A stretch of DNA of 60,221 nucleotides from Vibrio variabilis (GCF_003263785.1 NZ_JYJK01000059.1:1-60221), one strand, 5' to 3'; numbered from the stretch's first letter, positions 10,273-20,759 are shown. The notes: generated by a model not told the origin, from the letters alone. Program-made: numbers and translations.

Positions 10273-10971
10273 ATGTTATACAAAAAGGTAATGCAGGATT
10301 TAAAGTCCCGCATTGATTCGGAAGAGTTCGCGATTGGCGATACGCTTCCTACCGAGCGAGATCTTATCGACGCCTATTCAGTGAGTCGTATTACGGTGCG
10401 CAAGGCGATAGAGGAATTAGTGAAGCTGGGCTTGGTTGAGAAACGCCAAGGCGCAGGCTCTACCGTTATCGGTAAGACCATGACTGGCTCGATGTCGAAC
10501 TTGCGTAGCACGAGTGAATACATGAGTGATGCCGGGACTAAACTCGAATACAAAGTGGTCGAGTTTACCCTGATGGATCCCGATGAAGAGGTGGCAGCGG
10601 CGCTGAAAATTGGCTCCGATGAGAAAGTGTATTTTATCCGTCGCTTTAAGCTGATAAATGGTGTCCCTTCTATTTACGAAGACTCATTCATGCCAGTTGC
10701 TATGTTCCCGCAAATGAACATCATGTCTCTGCAAGGCTCGAAGTACCAATATCTAGAAAAAGAGCTAGGTTTGCAGATAGACGGTGCACTCCAAGATTTT
10801 GAAGCGGTTATGCCAGACGAGCACTTGTGCGAAGTGTTTGAGCTATCTCCAGAGGTGCCGATTATTCGCCTTCTTTCGACAGGTAAGCTCAGCGATGGCA
10901 GCATCTTTGAATACACTAAGCTGTACTTCAAACCGAATACGTATTCGTACAAGCACTACTTAAAGCGCTAA
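10273..10971 (+). CDS. GntR/HutC-family regulator with UTRA domain
   Basis: A 232-residue repressor-type regulator. The N-terminal winged helix (residues about 1-70) contains LPTERDLIDAYSVSRITVRK and the wing LVEKRQGAGSTV. The UTRA ligand domain (about 85-228) has the typical VYFIRRFKLINGVPSIYEDS. ATG 10273, with AGAGGTG upstream, is chosen over an in-frame codon 48 bases earlier with no ribosome site. It is divergent from the alpha-glucoside operon, which it most likely controls in response to a phosphorylated sugar. Confidence 0.9.
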   Translation: MLYKKVMQDLKSRIDSEEFAIGDTLPTERDLIDAYSVSRITVRKAIEELVKLGLVEKRQGAGSTVIGKTMTGSMSNLRSTSEYMSDAGTKLEYKVVEFTLMDPDEEVAAALKIGSDEKVYFIRRFKLINGVPSIYEDSFMPVAMFPQMNIMSLQGSKYQYLEKELGLQIDGALQDFEAVMPDEHLCEVFELSPEVPIIRLLSTGKLSDGSIFEYTKLYFKPNTYSYKHYLKR

Positions 10972-10979
10972 ACATACCC

Positions 10980-11001
10980 ATGCCGAGGTTCTCCTCGGCA
11001 T
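10980..11001 (+). terminator. terminator-like hairpin after the GntR gene
   Basis: A perfect 9-bp stem (ATGCCGAGG/CCTCGGCAT) with a TTCT loop, nine bases past the stop. The downstream tract is pyrimidine-rich but interrupted. Confidence 0.55.
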
Positions 11002-11232
11002 TCACTCCTATTTCCCTTTCTTGACTCACTCATACCCAGTTCGATACAAAGCATTACACCCCTTGACGAACTAAATATATAGACTAATTGTTATTGTGCA
11101 GGCACTAATTTCCCAAGATTATGAATTTAGAGGGAATTTACAGAGAATTGACCTAGTTTACTTTTCTCACACGCTTATCCTAAGTAAAGTTTGCCGCCAA
11201 ACCCCTGAAATTAACCGAATCCAAGGGCGTCT

Positions 11233-12729
11233 ATGCTGTCTACTATTCTTCATTTTGACCAATCCTCCAACACTCCAACTGATATCGCTCGCTCGCACCG
11301 CGCTGCGTTCATTTGGTGTTTTGCGTACGCTGTGGCGTGGTCTCTGGTTTCTTATCACCTTGATCCTACAGTCCCTTATGATGCTGTTGAGGCGTTAAAC
11401 TGGGCCAGCAATGGAGAGTGGGGCAGTCCAAATAATCCATGGTTTGTGGGTTTTGTCGCGCGTATTTTATTGATTTCATCGTCTACGGAGTTTGCATCGG
11501 CATTTTGGTATGTAGGCCACTTTAGTGTGGTAGCCATAGGTATGCTTGGTTGCTATCGTCTGGCGTATAAGCTGACGGATTCAATCGCTTTCGCTTGGCT
11601 GGGTATGCTGACATTGAACTTGTCAGGGGTCATCAACTTTGATGCCATTCCATACAATGACAACTATCTGCTATTTGGATCTTGGTCTTGGTTACTGCTG
11701 ATGTTTATCAAGGCAGTTTACGAAGACTCAAAATGGTGGATCCCTTTTGGTATTTTGGCAGGCTGCTCTGCGATGGCGAAATACACCACCTTTGCGCCAG
11801 TCGCGATGATCTTCATTTTAAGCTTGGCAGTACCGAGTGTACGTCGTAACTGGAGCGATCGTAATTTCTATATTGGTATTGCGGCTTTTCTCGCTTTGGT
11901 CACTCCAAACTTCTTTTGGATGTTTGCTAACAACTTTTCTTCGGTGAAATGGGTGAGTGGCCAAGTCTCGGCTCAACTTAGCCCGGGCAGTTGGTTGGCG
12001 CTTCTGTCGGTTTTCTACCCGTTGATTCTACTTGCAGGTTTGCTTGGTAAACGTGGTCTACGTTTTACTAAAAATGTACCGGAAAAGGTGTGGTTGACGA
12101 CATTTGTTTTGCTGGCGCCGTTGGTGGTGATTATGGCGTGGTTTACCTTCCATAAAGGCGGCCGCCTCGTTGAATGGTTACACCCATTCTTTATGCCAGC
12201 GCCTGCGGTATTGGTTGCGTTTTTAGCCAAAGACGTGATTGGTAAACTGTCACGTGCTTACAAAGTGTTGGTGACAATGGCGCTATTGATGATCGTGGGT
12301 TACAGCTCAGTGATGGTTTTCAATGTACGCAATGCAGGTGAGAACTTTGAAGGCGTTAAAGTACTAGCACATGATGCCGAAACGTTCTGGTACGAGAATA
12401 CAGACAAACCACTCAAGCTGGTGGGCGGTGCAGAGATCTCAGAATGGATGACATTCTATATTGCGCCGCATCCAGAAATGTCAAACCGCTGGAGCAACGA
12501 AACACTACCGAACGTATACAACCGTCATATCACTGCGGAAAAGATTGAATCACAGGGTGTGCTGTTACTCAGCCACGTAGGCGCGACCTGTGAAGGTCAA
12601 CCGTTCAAGCGTTTCACTGATGAATGGCCACAGTTTAAAATTTCGGTGACCAAGCAAATTGCTTATCAAGATTCACCGCAAGAGCCGGTAGAGCAGATTT
12701 GTTTGGGGATGATTGCGCCGAAAGAGTGA
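11233..12729 (+). CDS. GT39/ArnT-like membrane glycosyltransferase
   Basis: A 498-residue integral membrane protein with about 10-12 hydrophobic segments in residues 25-365 and a soluble periplasmic C-terminal part of about 130 residues. An early periplasmic loop contains PYDAVEALNWASNGEWG; acidic residues there act in PMT/ArnT enzymes, which move sugar from a polyprenyl-phosphate donor. The layout fits glycosyltransferase family 39/PMT_2. The acceptor is unknown; lipid A, another glycan or a protein are all possible. It stands alone, and the MITE-like repeat follows its stop within seven bases. Confidence 0.75.
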   Translation: MLSTILHFDQSSNTPTDIARSHRAAFIWCFAYAVAWSLVSYHLDPTVPYDAVEALNWASNGEWGSPNNPWFVGFVARILLISSSTEFASAFWYVGHFSVVAIGMLGCYRLAYKLTDSIAFAWLGMLTLNLSGVINFDAIPYNDNYLLFGSWSWLLLMFIKAVYEDSKWWIPFGILAGCSAMAKYTTFAPVAMIFILSLAVPSVRRNWSDRNFYIGIAAFLALVTPNFFWMFANNFSSVKWVSGQVSAQLSPGSWLALLSVFYPLILLAGLLGKRGLRFTKNVPEKVWLTTFVLLAPLVVIMAWFTFHKGGRLVEWLHPFFMPAPAVLVAFLAKDVIGKLSRAYKVLVTMALLMIVGYSSVMVFNVRNAGENFEGVKVLAHDAETFWYENTDKPLKLVGGAEISEWMTFYIAPHPEMSNRWSNETLPNVYNRHITAEKIESQGVLLLSHVGATCEGQPFKRFTDEWPQFKISVTKQIAYQDSPQEPVEQICLGMIAPKE

Positions 12730-12735
12730 TTTAGT

Positions 12736-12954
12736 TCAGGCGATGCGACGATAGGAGCGAGCCTTTTGTTCTCCCCCTTGATAACGGGGCGCGTAGCCGG
12801 GGAGTTAGAGGGGTGCTCTTGGTTTTTTCTCTAATATGATGACTTAAAGAACATAGAACATAGAACATAGAACATAGAGCATAGAGCGAAAAGCACCCCT
12901 CCCAGCCTCTCCTTATAAAGGGGAGGAGCAAAAGGCTCACTGCGTGTCGCCTGA
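12736..12954. repeat. MITE-like imperfect inverted repeat with a heptamer array in its loop
   Basis: The ends TCAGGCGA (12737-12744) and TCGCCTGA (12947-12954) are inverted. The homology runs inward through GAGCCTTTTG (12759-12768) / CAAAAGGCTC (12929-12938), the CCCCTT tracts and GAGGGGTGCT / AGCACCCCTC. The arms are about 80 bases with indels. The loop holds four copies of AGAACAT (12848-12875) and one AGAGCAT. No ORF worth calling is inside. This looks like a non-autonomous mobile element or a large cruciform between the glycosyltransferase and metR. Confidence 0.7.
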
Positions 12955-12968
12955 TCTAGAACCCATCA

Positions 12969-13879
12969 TCAAGCCACCTTAATCCCATCCAAATGCTGCT
13001 TGCACTGCGCTCTTGCTGTGCCAAAAAACGCTTGCAGATAATGTTTATCCTTTTCCCCATTGCGAACGGCGGCAAACAGTCTGCGCCATAGTCCTTCACC
13101 TAATGGTTTGCTGGTGATTAAGCCTTGGCGGGAGAACTCACTCACCGCCCAGTTTGGTAGGCAGCGACGCCAAGGCCGGCAGAGACCATTTGTACCAGCA
13201 TTAGAGTATTATCTGCTTGTTTCCACTTATTTGGTTCGACGCCTGCTGGCGTAAGGAAGTGTTTAACGACATCTAATCGCTGTTTTTGCACCGGATAAGT
13301 CAACAGGGTTTGGTCGGTGAGATCGCTTGGCTCGATATGATCTTTCTCTGCTAACGGGTGCGAGATCGAAGTTACAAGGCGCATTTCAAAGTCGAATAGA
13401 GGTTCGTAGTGGATTTCCGAGCGGGGTTGAATGTCGGAGGTGATGACCAAATCCAGTTCGCCACCGACTAGAGCGGGGATAGGTTCAAAACCAAACCCTG
13501 AGGAGAAATCCAGCTCTACATGTGGCCATGCAAGTTGATACTCTTTTAGGGCTGGCATTAACCATTGGAAGCAGGAGTGGCAGTCGATAGCCATATGTAA
13601 GCGACCGTTAACGTCTTCTTTAAGGCCGGCTAAGTCGCCTTCGGCTTGGGCGATACGCGGTAGCACGTCGTTAGCGAGATTAAGCAGGATCTCGCCTTCA
13701 GAGGTGAACTTCACTGGTCGAGTTTTTCGAATGAATAGCGGTGAACCAATACGAGCTTCGAGATCTTTCAGTTGATGAGAGAGTGCTGATTGCGTCAAAT
13801 GCAGCGACGTTGCCGTCGCGGTTAGTGAGCCGGTATCACGAAGTGACGCCAGTGTTTTTAAGTGTTTTAGCTCTATCAT
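12969..13879 (-). CDS. metR: MetR, LysR-family activator of methionine biosynthesis (one frameshift)
   Basis: 303 residues after restoring one C near 13162. There GVAAYQTGR ends in one frame and [13 protein letters not shown] continues in the next to a TGA at 12969. The N-terminal helix-turn-helix is [20 protein letters not shown] (residues about 17-36), and the effector domain binds homocysteine in known MetR proteins. It is divergent from metE across a 199-bp gap holding MetJ and MetR sites. Length, position and sequence all match MetR. Confidence 0.9.
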
Positions 13880-13936
13880 GAAAATCCCTCATCCTTAATC
13901 CCTTTTCATTAACTTACCGTGCTTTGGTGTATAAGT

Positions 13937-13952
13937 AAACGTCTAGACGTCT
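13937..13952. promoter_or_regulatory. tandem MetJ boxes
   Basis: Two adjacent 8-mers, AAACGTCT and AGACGTCT. The second is the exact MetJ consensus and the first has one mismatch. They lie in the metR-metE divergent promoter, where MetJ with AdoMet represses both genes in enterics. Confidence 0.8.
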
Positions 13953-13973
13953 AAATGATGATTTCTTATTGCA

Positions 13974-13986
13974 TGAGAAAGATTCA
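13974..13986. promoter_or_regulatory. candidate MetR-binding site
   Basis: TGAGAAAGATTCA matches TGAA-N5-TTCA with one mismatch. It lies 93 bp before the metE start. A further TGAATGAA/TTCA-like pair follows at about 13998-14018. Confidence 0.55.
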
Positions 13987-14078
13987 TATTCTTTGTGAAT
14001 GAATTGCGATTGTTCATATTGCTCTACTGAGTGATTCTTTAGCCATCCAGACTGCTAACGAATAAAAAGGACAACATC

Positions 14079-16358
14079 ATGACAGCAACTCATATTCTTG
14101 GTTACCCACGTATCGGTGAAAAGCGTGAACTGAAATTTGCTTTAGAACAGTATTGGCGTGGCGAACTTGACCAGCAGGGCTTAAAGTTGGTCGCGGCTAA
14201 AATCCGTAAACAAAACTGGGAACGTCAAAAACAAGATGGCCTCGACTATGTCACCGTCGGTGACTTTGCATGGTATGACCATGTACTTGGTACCAGTCTT
14301 CTTCTAGGCCATGTGCCAAAGCGACACAACAGCGGTTTCCCGGACTTAGACACGCTATTTCGTATTGGCCGAGGTCAGTCTCAAACCGATTGCGGCTGCG
14401 CGGGGGAAGCGGCTTCAGATATGACTAAGTGGTTTAACACCAATTACCACTATATTGTGCCGGAGTTTTCCTCGGACGATCAGTTTAAAGTGAGCTGGAC
14501 TCAGCTTTTCGATGAAATCAATGAAGCGCAGCAGCAAGGCCATAAAGTGAAGCCGGTACTGCTTGGTCCGTTGAGTTACCTTTACTTGGGTAAAGAAGTA
14601 GAGCAAGGTTTCGACCGCTTGTCACTACTACCACGATTGCTGACCGCTTATCAGGCAATCTTTGCTAAATTTGAAAAACTCGGCATCGAATGGGTACAAG
14701 TGGACGAGCCTATTTTGGCACTTGAGCTTGAAAAGCCGTGGTTGGACAGCTTTAAGTTGGCGTATCAAGTGATCCGCAGTGATGTCAAAGTACTGCTTGC
14801 GACCTATTTTGACTCAGTAGTGGACTCGTTGGATACCATTGTAGAGCTTGAGGTCGACGGGTTACATGTTGATGTCGTTGCCGCGCAAAATCAATTGGAT
14901 GACGTGGTCAATCGTCTGCCAAATGATTGGGTGCTGTCAGCGGGTATCGTTAACGGCCGTAATGTTTGGCGTGCAAACCTGCACAGCGCTTTACAAACTC
15001 TAAAGCCTATCAAAGCAAAGTTGGGTGAGCGCCTATGGGTGGCGTCTTCATGTTCGCTGCTCCACAGTCCAGTGAATGTTGAGCTGGAAACTAAGCTGCC
15101 GCAAGGCAGCAAAAACTGGTTCTCGTTCGCCAAGCAAAAGGTATCCGAAGTCTCATGGCTTGCGAAAGCATTGGATGGTGATCAACAAGCAATAGAGCAC
15201 TGCGCTCAGTACAGTCAACCCATCTTAGACCGCGCTCGTTCAACTTGGGTAAACAAGCCTCATGTTCAAAGCCGTGTCGCGACGCTTGCTTCTACCAATG
15301 GCGACCGCAGCGCTCCGTATGCTGAGCGTGCACATCATCAGCAAGAAGTACTGAAGTTACCTAAGCTCCCGACGACGACGATCGGCTCGTTTCCACAGAC
15401 GGCTGAAGTGCGTAAAAGCCGCGCCGCTTTCAAGCGTGGTGATATCACGGTCGCGGAGTATGAATCTCTAATGAAAGGCTTCATCAAAGATACCGTGAAA
15501 CGCCAAGAAGCGACGGGTCTGGACGTGTTAGTGCATGGGGAAGCTGAGCGAAACGATATGGTGGAATACTTTGCTGAGAACTTATCGGGTTTCCAAACCA
15601 CAGAATTTGGTTGGGTACAAAGCTATGGTTCGCGCTGCGTTAAACCGGCCATTGTCGTCGCCGATATTGAGCGTGATAAGTCTATTACTGTGGATTGGTC
15701 TACTTATGCGCAATCACTGACAGACAAACCAATGAAGGGCATGCTGACTGGGCCTGTGACCATTTTGTGCTGGACCTTCCCGCGTGAAGATGTCACTCGA
15801 GAGACCATCGCGAATCAATTGGCGTTCGCGCTACAAGATGAAGTAGATGCGCTGCAACGAGCAAACATCAATATCATTCAAATTGATGAGCCTGCGATTC
15901 GTGAAGGTTTGCCACTGAAAAAACGCGACCACAAAGAATACTTAGATTGGGCGGTGAAAGCGTTCAAGGTTTCAGCAGCGAGTGCAAGGCCAGAAACTCA
16001 GATTCATACTCACATGTGTTACAGCGAGTTTAACGAGATTATCGAGTCGGTGGCAGAATTGGATGCGGATGTGATTACGATAGAGACGTCTCGTTCTAAC
16101 ATGGAGCTGTTGAACGCATTTGAGGAGTTTAACTATCCAAATGAGATTGGTCCTGGTGTGTATGATATTCACTCGCCAAACATTCCAAACGTTGAGTGGA
16201 TTGAGCAGCTAATTGAAAAAGCGGCCAAGCGTATTCCGGTTGAAAGACTGTGGGTTAATCCAGATTGCGGCCTAAAAACGCGTAACTGGGAAGAGACAGA
16301 AGCATCGCTAACGAACTTGGTACAAGCGGCGAAGAACTTGCGAGAGCGTTTATTGTAA
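14079..16358 (+). CDS. metE: cobalamin-independent methionine synthase
   Basis: It transfers methyl from 5-methyltetrahydropteroyl-triglutamate to homocysteine, the last step of methionine synthesis; cytosolic. 759 residues, full length. The N-terminal TIM barrel (about 1-350) is followed by the catalytic C-terminal barrel (about 400-755). Zn ligands appear as HTHMCYSEF (His and Cys), the conserved Glu, and NPDCGLKTR (Cys). AAAGGA lies upstream of ATG 14079. Regulated by MetJ and MetR sites in the divergent promoter. Confidence 0.98.
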   Translation: MTATHILGYPRIGEKRELKFALEQYWRGELDQQGLKLVAAKIRKQNWERQKQDGLDYVTVGDFAWYDHVLGTSLLLGHVPKRHNSGFPDLDTLFRIGRGQSQTDCGCAGEAASDMTKWFNTNYHYIVPEFSSDDQFKVSWTQLFDEINEAQQQGHKVKPVLLGPLSYLYLGKEVEQGFDRLSLLPRLLTAYQAIFAKFEKLGIEWVQVDEPILALELEKPWLDSFKLAYQVIRSDVKVLLATYFDSVVDSLDTIVELEVDGLHVDVVAAQNQLDDVVNRLPNDWVLSAGIVNGRNVWRANLHSALQTLKPIKAKLGERLWVASSCSLLHSPVNVELETKLPQGSKNWFSFAKQKVSEVSWLAKALDGDQQAIEHCAQYSQPILDRARSTWVNKPHVQSRVATLASTNGDRSAPYAERAHHQQEVLKLPKLPTTTIGSFPQTAEVRKSRAAFKRGDITVAEYESLMKGFIKDTVKRQEATGLDVLVHGEAERNDMVEYFAENLSGFQTTEFGWVQSYGSRCVKPAIVVADIERDKSITVDWSTYAQSLTDKPMKGMLTGPVTILCWTFPREDVTRETIANQLAFALQDEVDALQRANINIIQIDEPAIREGLPLKKRDHKEYLDWAVKAFKVSAASARPETQIHTHMCYSEFNEIIESVAELDADVITIETSRSNMELLNAFEEFNYPNEIGPGVYDIHSPNIPNVEWIEQLIEKAAKRIPVERLWVNPDCGLKTRNWEETEASLTNLVQAAKNLRERLL

Positions 16359-16381
16359 TAGGGTATCGGTAATAAAATGAA

Positions 16382-16409
16382 AAAGAGGCTTGCTGATGCA
16401 AGCCTCTTT
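16382..16409. terminator. bidirectional terminator between metE and aspS
   Basis: A perfect 12-bp stem (AAAGAGGCTTGC/GCAAGCCTCTTT) with a TGAT loop lies between the convergent metE and aspS genes. T tracts are present in both directions. Confidence 0.88.
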
Positions 16410-16441
16410 GTTTTCATAACTGACCGCTCATGTTCGCGTGG

Positions 16442-16849
16442 CTACTGTGGTAGCGGCTTTTCACAATACTGCTGATTAACTAGTTGGTCGATCATCAACT
16501 GGCCGCGAGCATTACGGATCATAATGCGATAGCCGAGACCAAGCTCCAGATTGGCTTTCACCTCGCGATCGGTACAATAGTAGTTCATGCTGTTACGCAG
16601 AACTTGATCTAACGGTAGTGCGCCTTTGGCATCGGTGTTGTAAATCATCATGATTTCAACAATGCCTTTGCTCGCCGACGCTTTCATAATGGAAAGCGGA
16701 CCTTGCTCAATCGGTAGTCCGGAGGATATGACGCTCGCTCGGCTTTGCGCTAACAGCTCGAGTTTACGGCGTTCATCGTCGCCTTTGCTTGAACAACCAG
16801 CCAACGCGGTAAGCGCAGCGATTGCTAGCCAACTTAATGTTTTTTTCAT
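16442..16849 (-). CDS. aspS: type II secretion pilotin lipoprotein AspS (GspS-beta)
   Basis: A 135-residue outer-membrane lipoprotein. It has signal peptide MKKTLSWLAIAALTALAGC with lipobox LAGC (Cys19), a coiled N-terminal region, and two later Cys (YYCTDRE, QYCEKPL) that form the family disulfide. AspS guides the GspD secretin to the outer membrane in Vibrio. Next to metE is also its place in V. cholerae. The vibriolysin gene nearby encodes a likely type II secretion substrate. Confidence 0.85.
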   Translation of the reverse strand: MKKTLSWLAIAALTALAGCSSKGDDERRKLELLAQSRASVISSGLPIEQGPLSIMKASASKGIVEIMMIYNTDAKGALPLDQVLRNSMNYYCTDREVKANLELGLGYRIMIRNARGQLMIDQLVNQQYCEKPLPQ

Positions 16850-16866
16850 TATGCTATTTATCGCTT

Positions 16867-17163
16867 TTAGAATACTTTTTTGAATGGCTTGACGATTACG
16901 TTCTCATAAACGCCAGCTTCAATGTACGGATCGGCATCTGCCCATGCTTGTGCAGCGTCCAGAGAGTCAAACTCTGCAATGACGGTGGATCCTGTAAATC
17001 CAGCTTCACCTGGATTATCACTATCAATGGCAGGCATCGGACCTGCGGTCAATAGGCGACCTTCATCTCTAAGCGCTTGAAGTCTTTCTAGGTGCTGTGG
17101 GCGTACACTCAGACGCTTTTCTAGCGAGTTCTCGACATCTTGAGAAAAAATAACGTACCACAT
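16867..17163 (-). CDS. yciI: YciI family protein
   Basis: 98 residues of a dimeric ferredoxin-like (alpha/beta barrel) fold. It begins [20 protein letters not shown] and has the conserved LTAGPMPA segment with the His/Asp pair ([21 protein letters not shown]) proposed as the active site. The exact reaction is not established. ATG 17163 gives the standard family start; an extension 30 bases upstream is rejected. It follows yciB-yciA on the same strand, but the repeat element separates it from yciA. Confidence 0.92.
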   Translation of the reverse strand: MWYVIFSQDVENSLEKRLSVRPQHLERLQALRDEGRLLTAGPMPAIDSDNPGEAGFTGSTVIAEFDSLDAAQAWADADPYIEAGVYENVIVKPFKKVF

Positions 17164-17184
17164 ATTTGTATCCTTCAAATAGTT

Positions 17185-17448
17185 TATACCCAAGTGACCT
17201 CAATATGCAGAGTTCAGAGCACTAGCCTTGGCTTATATCAAGGAAAATATCCGCAGTAATGGAAATCCATTTCAAGGTTATTTGACGCTGAGATAAGCCA
17301 AGGCTAGTGCTCCCTTCGGGCGAGTTTGCTTGGCTAGCAGCCTTTGTTGGCAAGTTTAAGCATAGACCCACTATGCCTTCAACTTGCCGCCGCGGCTGCA
17401 ACCCAAGTAAATCTCGCTGAATCAGCATCTTGAGGTTACTTGGGTATA
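17185..17448. repeat. 264-bp Vibrio-type repeat element with inverted ends
   Basis: The terminal inverted repeats are TATACCCAAGTGACCTCAA at the left and the reverse complement of TATACCCAAGTAACCTCAA at the right (one difference). Inside is a perfect 19-bp inverted repeat starting AGCACTAGCC (17218-17236 with 17293-17311), around a further 56-base loop. The right part holds CGGCGGCAAGTTGAAGGCAT-type sequence. I recall similar dispersed elements in Vibrio genomes. The 68-codon ORF inside is not credible as a gene. It sits between yciA and yciI. Confidence 0.75.
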
Positions 17449-17509
17449 GTAACTTAATTCGTTCTATAAGATGTCATTTTTTCACTGAAAAGTCATCGTT
17501 AGCTGTCGC

Positions 17510-17911
17510 TTAATTTGGATTAATTGGACGTGGTCGCCCATTTGCATCAATTGCTACGTAGTTAAATGTCGCGTCACAGACTTGGTAACGCTCGCCAACA
17601 CCGTCGACGCTGACCGGTTTCACCCATACATCTAAGTTAATGGACATTGAAGTGTTACCAATTTTAGTACATTCACCGTAACAGCAAACAACGTCACCGA
17701 CTTTCACTGGGTGTTTAAACGTAATACTCGATACAGAGACAGTAACGATTCGACCGTGCGAAATCTCTTTGGCAAGAATTCCGCCCGCTAAGTCGAGTTG
17801 CGACATGATCCAACCACCGAAAATATCGCCATTGGCGTTGGTGTTTTCAGGCATTGCCAGTGTGCGAATGATTAACTGGCCTTTAGGAGTGTTCGATGTT
17901 GTATTTGTCAT
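17510..17911 (-). CDS. yciA: acyl-CoA thioesterase YciA
   Basis: It hydrolyses a broad range of acyl-CoAs to free acid and CoA; cytosolic hexameric hot-dog enzyme. 133 residues. [20 protein letters not shown] (about 22-41) contains the catalytic Asn/Asp pair of the family, followed by [20 protein letters not shown]. It lies 86 bp after yciB on the same strand, the usual arrangement, so it is probably co-transcribed. Confidence 0.94.
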   Translation of the reverse strand: MTNTTSNTPKGQLIIRTLAMPENTNANGDIFGGWIMSQLDLAGGILAKEISHGRIVTVSVSSITFKHPVKVGDVVCCYGECTKIGNTSMSINLDVWVKPVSVDGVGERYQVCDATFNYVAIDANGRPRPINPN

Positions 17912-17997
17912 GTTTATTGTCTTCCAGAAACAGCACAGCGACCCGTAGGTCGCTGATTCTTAATCGTTCGCGGAGTATACAAAAGATCCGCCGGTGA

Positions 17998-18581
17998 TCA
18001 AGGTGTATGATCTTGGTTCTCATTTTTGGAGGCTTTATTTTGCTCTTCGTCGGATGTCTCTTTCGGCATGTGTTTGTAGATGTAAATGCCAGTAAACACG
18101 GTAAAGAGCAGAGTTGCCGCCAACAGTCCAAACACCTTGAAGTTGACCCAAATATCAAGGGGCAGGGCGTAGGTACGTAAATATTAAGGCCCGCGCAGAA
18201 CGAGAAAAAAACCACCCATGCAAAGTTAACTTTAGCCCAAACTCGCTCAGGTAGCGTGATCTCTTTGCCTAGCATGCCTTTGATCAAGCCACGTCCCATT
18301 GCGTGAGTCACAGCAAGCGCAATCGCAAACAGCGCGTAAACAATGGTGACTTTCCATTTAATGAAATTGTCATCATGGAAGAACAAGGTCATGCCACCAA
18401 AAACAGCGACCATTGCAAAGGTAATCAACTGCATCTTCTCGACAGTTTTGTATAGCCAATAGGTCACTGCAACTTGCACTGCGGTGGCGATGATAAGCGC
18501 TCCGGTGGCGACGTAGATATCCTGCATTTTGTACAGAACGAAGAAAATAATCAGAGGGATAAAATCGAGCAGCTGTTTCAT
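17998..18581 (-). CDS. yciB: inner-membrane protein YciB (septation protein A) (one frameshift)
   Basis: 194 residues after restoring one base near 18178. There LNIYV is followed in the next frame by [16 protein letters not shown] and runs to a TGA at 17998. Five hydrophobic helices; [18 protein letters not shown] is the standard N-terminus. YciB affects cell-envelope synthesis and septation in enterics, in contact with elongasome and divisome proteins. It is first of the yciB-yciA pair. The C-terminal tail is longer and more charged than the E. coli protein (179 residues). Confidence 0.92.
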
Positions 18582-18892
18582 GGCTCAGTAAGACCTTTTT
18601 ATAAATCGAGTCGCTAGTGTAACCAAATACCGTTTTAGAGCAAACGCCAGTCGCCGTTTGGAAACAAGAACACAGTTTTCAGCTCTGATATTTACTAGCA
18701 CGTCAATTGCACCATTAAGTGGCAGTTACTGATAGATTGGCGCCTGATAATCTTTACAGAATGCTTAAACCGAGTTTTTACTCTACTCTTGTGTGTTACA
18801 AAAATGTTGCATATGTTTTTGTTTAATCGGATATCGAATAACCGATTGAACTATAAGTATTAATTATATCAATAACATTCAAGGAATACAGA
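18582..18892. other. 311-bp divergent intergenic region, yciB / vibriolysin
   Basis: No ORF. The last 110 bases before the vibriolysin ATG are AT-rich, with AAGGAATACAGA as the ribosome site. Several AT-rich stretches could be promoters or HapR-type sites, but I cannot single one out. Confidence 0.4.
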
Positions 18893-20721
18893 ATGAACAA
18901 TGTAACACGTCAAGCTAGGTGGCTTATTGGAACCTCGACGGCTTTAATTGCGTTATCCGTCGACGCTGCAGAGTTTGTCGAAATGACAGATGCAAACCAA
19001 GCACAAGCGCTTATCGACGCGCAGTTTAGTATCGTACCTCAGGCAGATGCTTATACAGAGGTAAAGCGAGTAACGCTGCCTAATGGGAAGACTAAGGTCA
19101 AATATCAGCAGCTTTATCAAGGTTTGCCTGTCTATGATGCGACGATCACCTCAACCAAAGGAGAGCAGGGGATATCTGAGGTTTACGGGGTGATGGCGCA
19201 AGGTTTAGTCAATGATCTCCCTGTTGTTAAACCGAATATATCCAGCGATGAAGCCCTTCAACTTGCAGAGCGTCATCACTTCAGCCTCCATCCGTCGTTT
19301 GTTGATACCAAACCAGAAATTGAAAACCGAAAATCTAAGTTGATGGTTCGCGTTGGTGAAGACCAGGTCGCGCGAATGGTTTACTTAGTGGACTTTTTTG
19401 TCGCAGGCGATGAACCAGAAAGGCCTTTTATGTTTGTGGATGCGGAGTCTGGCGACATTCTTGAGTCTTGGGATGGCATTAACCATGCAATGGCGACAGG
19501 GCCAGGCGGCAATGAGAAAACGGGCGCGTACTATTTTGGTCAGGACTTTCCCTCGATTTTGATGAGTAAGTCCGGGAATACCTGCACTATGTCGAACAGT
19601 AATGTTAAGACGGTCAATCTCAATGGCGGTACGTCAGGTTCGTCAGCATTTAGCTATACCTGCAACGATTCAACCAACTATAACGACTACAAAACCGTGA
19701 ATGGCGCTTACTCCCCAATTAATGATGCGCAGTATTTCGGTAATGTGGTGTTTGATATGTTCAAAGATTGGATGCAGACCGCACCACTGACATTTCAGTT
19801 AACCATGCGTGTCCACTATGGCAACAACTATGAAAATGCGTTCTGGAACGGGTCATCCATGACTTTTGGCGATGGGCAAAACACCTTCTATCCATTGGTT
19901 GACATCAATGTGAGTGCTCATGAGGTGAGCCATGGTTTTACTGAGCAAAACTCAGGACTGGTATACAAAAATATGTCTGGCGGTATGAACGAAGCGTATT
20001 CAGATATCGCTGGTGAAGCGGCTGAATACTACATGCGTGGCAGCGTCGATTGGCTAGTGGGAGCGGATATCTTTAAAGGAAACGGTGGATTGCGCTACTT
20101 TGATCAACCCTCGAAAGATGGTAAGAGTATCGATAATGCCTCGCAGTATTACGATGGCATGAATGTGCATTACTCAAGTGGTGTATTCAATCGTGCATTC
20201 TATTTGCTCAGCACCAAGTATAATTGGGACATTAAGTCAGGTTTTCAGGCATTTACACTCGCCAACCAAATGTATTGGGGAGCGAATAGTACGTTTAACC
20301 AAGGTGGTTGTGGCGTCGCGAAGGCCGCAGACGATCTGTCATTTAAACGCAGTGATGTCGTCAATGCGTTTGCAGAGGTTGGCGTGGATGCGAGTTGTGG
20401 TACTACACCGCCTATCCCAGGCAATGAGCTAGTCCTAGGTCAGCCGATTACTGAGCTAAGTGGCAGCTACAACAGCACAGATTATTACACCTTTAGCGTG
20501 ATACGGACAAGACGGTGACGGTGGCGATAACAGGTGGGAGTGGTGATGCGGATCTGTATGTAAAGAAAGGCGCGAAACCGACGACTTCCGATTTTGATTG
20601 TCGCCCATACCGTGATGGTAATGTTGAGTCATGCTCAGTAAATGCGGTAGCGAATACCACTTATCATGTGATGTTGAGAGGTTACCGTGATTACTCAAAT
20701 GTGACGTTGTCGCTCAACTAG
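18893..20721 (+). CDS. secreted M4 zinc metalloprotease, vibriolysin type (one frameshift)
   Basis: 609 residues after restoring one G near 20501, where FSV continues as DTDKTVTVAI in the next frame. Order: signal peptide (1-25), FTP/PepSY inhibitory propeptide (about 40-190), M4 catalytic domain with H343-E-V-S-H347 and zinc ligand Glu367 in GMNEAYSD, M4 C-terminal helical domain with the His of MNVHYSSGVFN, then a PPC domain (about 515-609; GSGDADLYVKKG). The propeptide is cut autocatalytically in relatives such as HapA and EmpA. Type II secretion is the known route, and the pilotin aspS is nearby. Without the correction the PPC domain would be lost. Confidence 0.93.
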
Positions 20722-20759
20722 CGGCTGGTGCTAGCTAAGTTTTTACACGGTACATAATA

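Noticed and set aside
11096..11398. A 100-codon plus-strand ORF overlapping the glycosyltransferase start
   Set aside because: It overlaps the real gene in another frame, and its sequence has no family features.
12848..12882. Regular heptamers that might be a CRISPR array
   Set aside because: The units are contiguous, with no spacers, and no cas genes are nearby.
12731..12940. A 69-codon minus-strand ORF inside the inverted-repeat element
   Set aside because: It reads across the repeat arms and the heptamer array, giving low-complexity sequence with no ribosome site; it is by-product of the repeat.
17222..17428. A 68-codon ORF inside the 264-bp repeat
   Set aside because: It has no start signal and crosses both inverted repeats; the reading frame is accidental.
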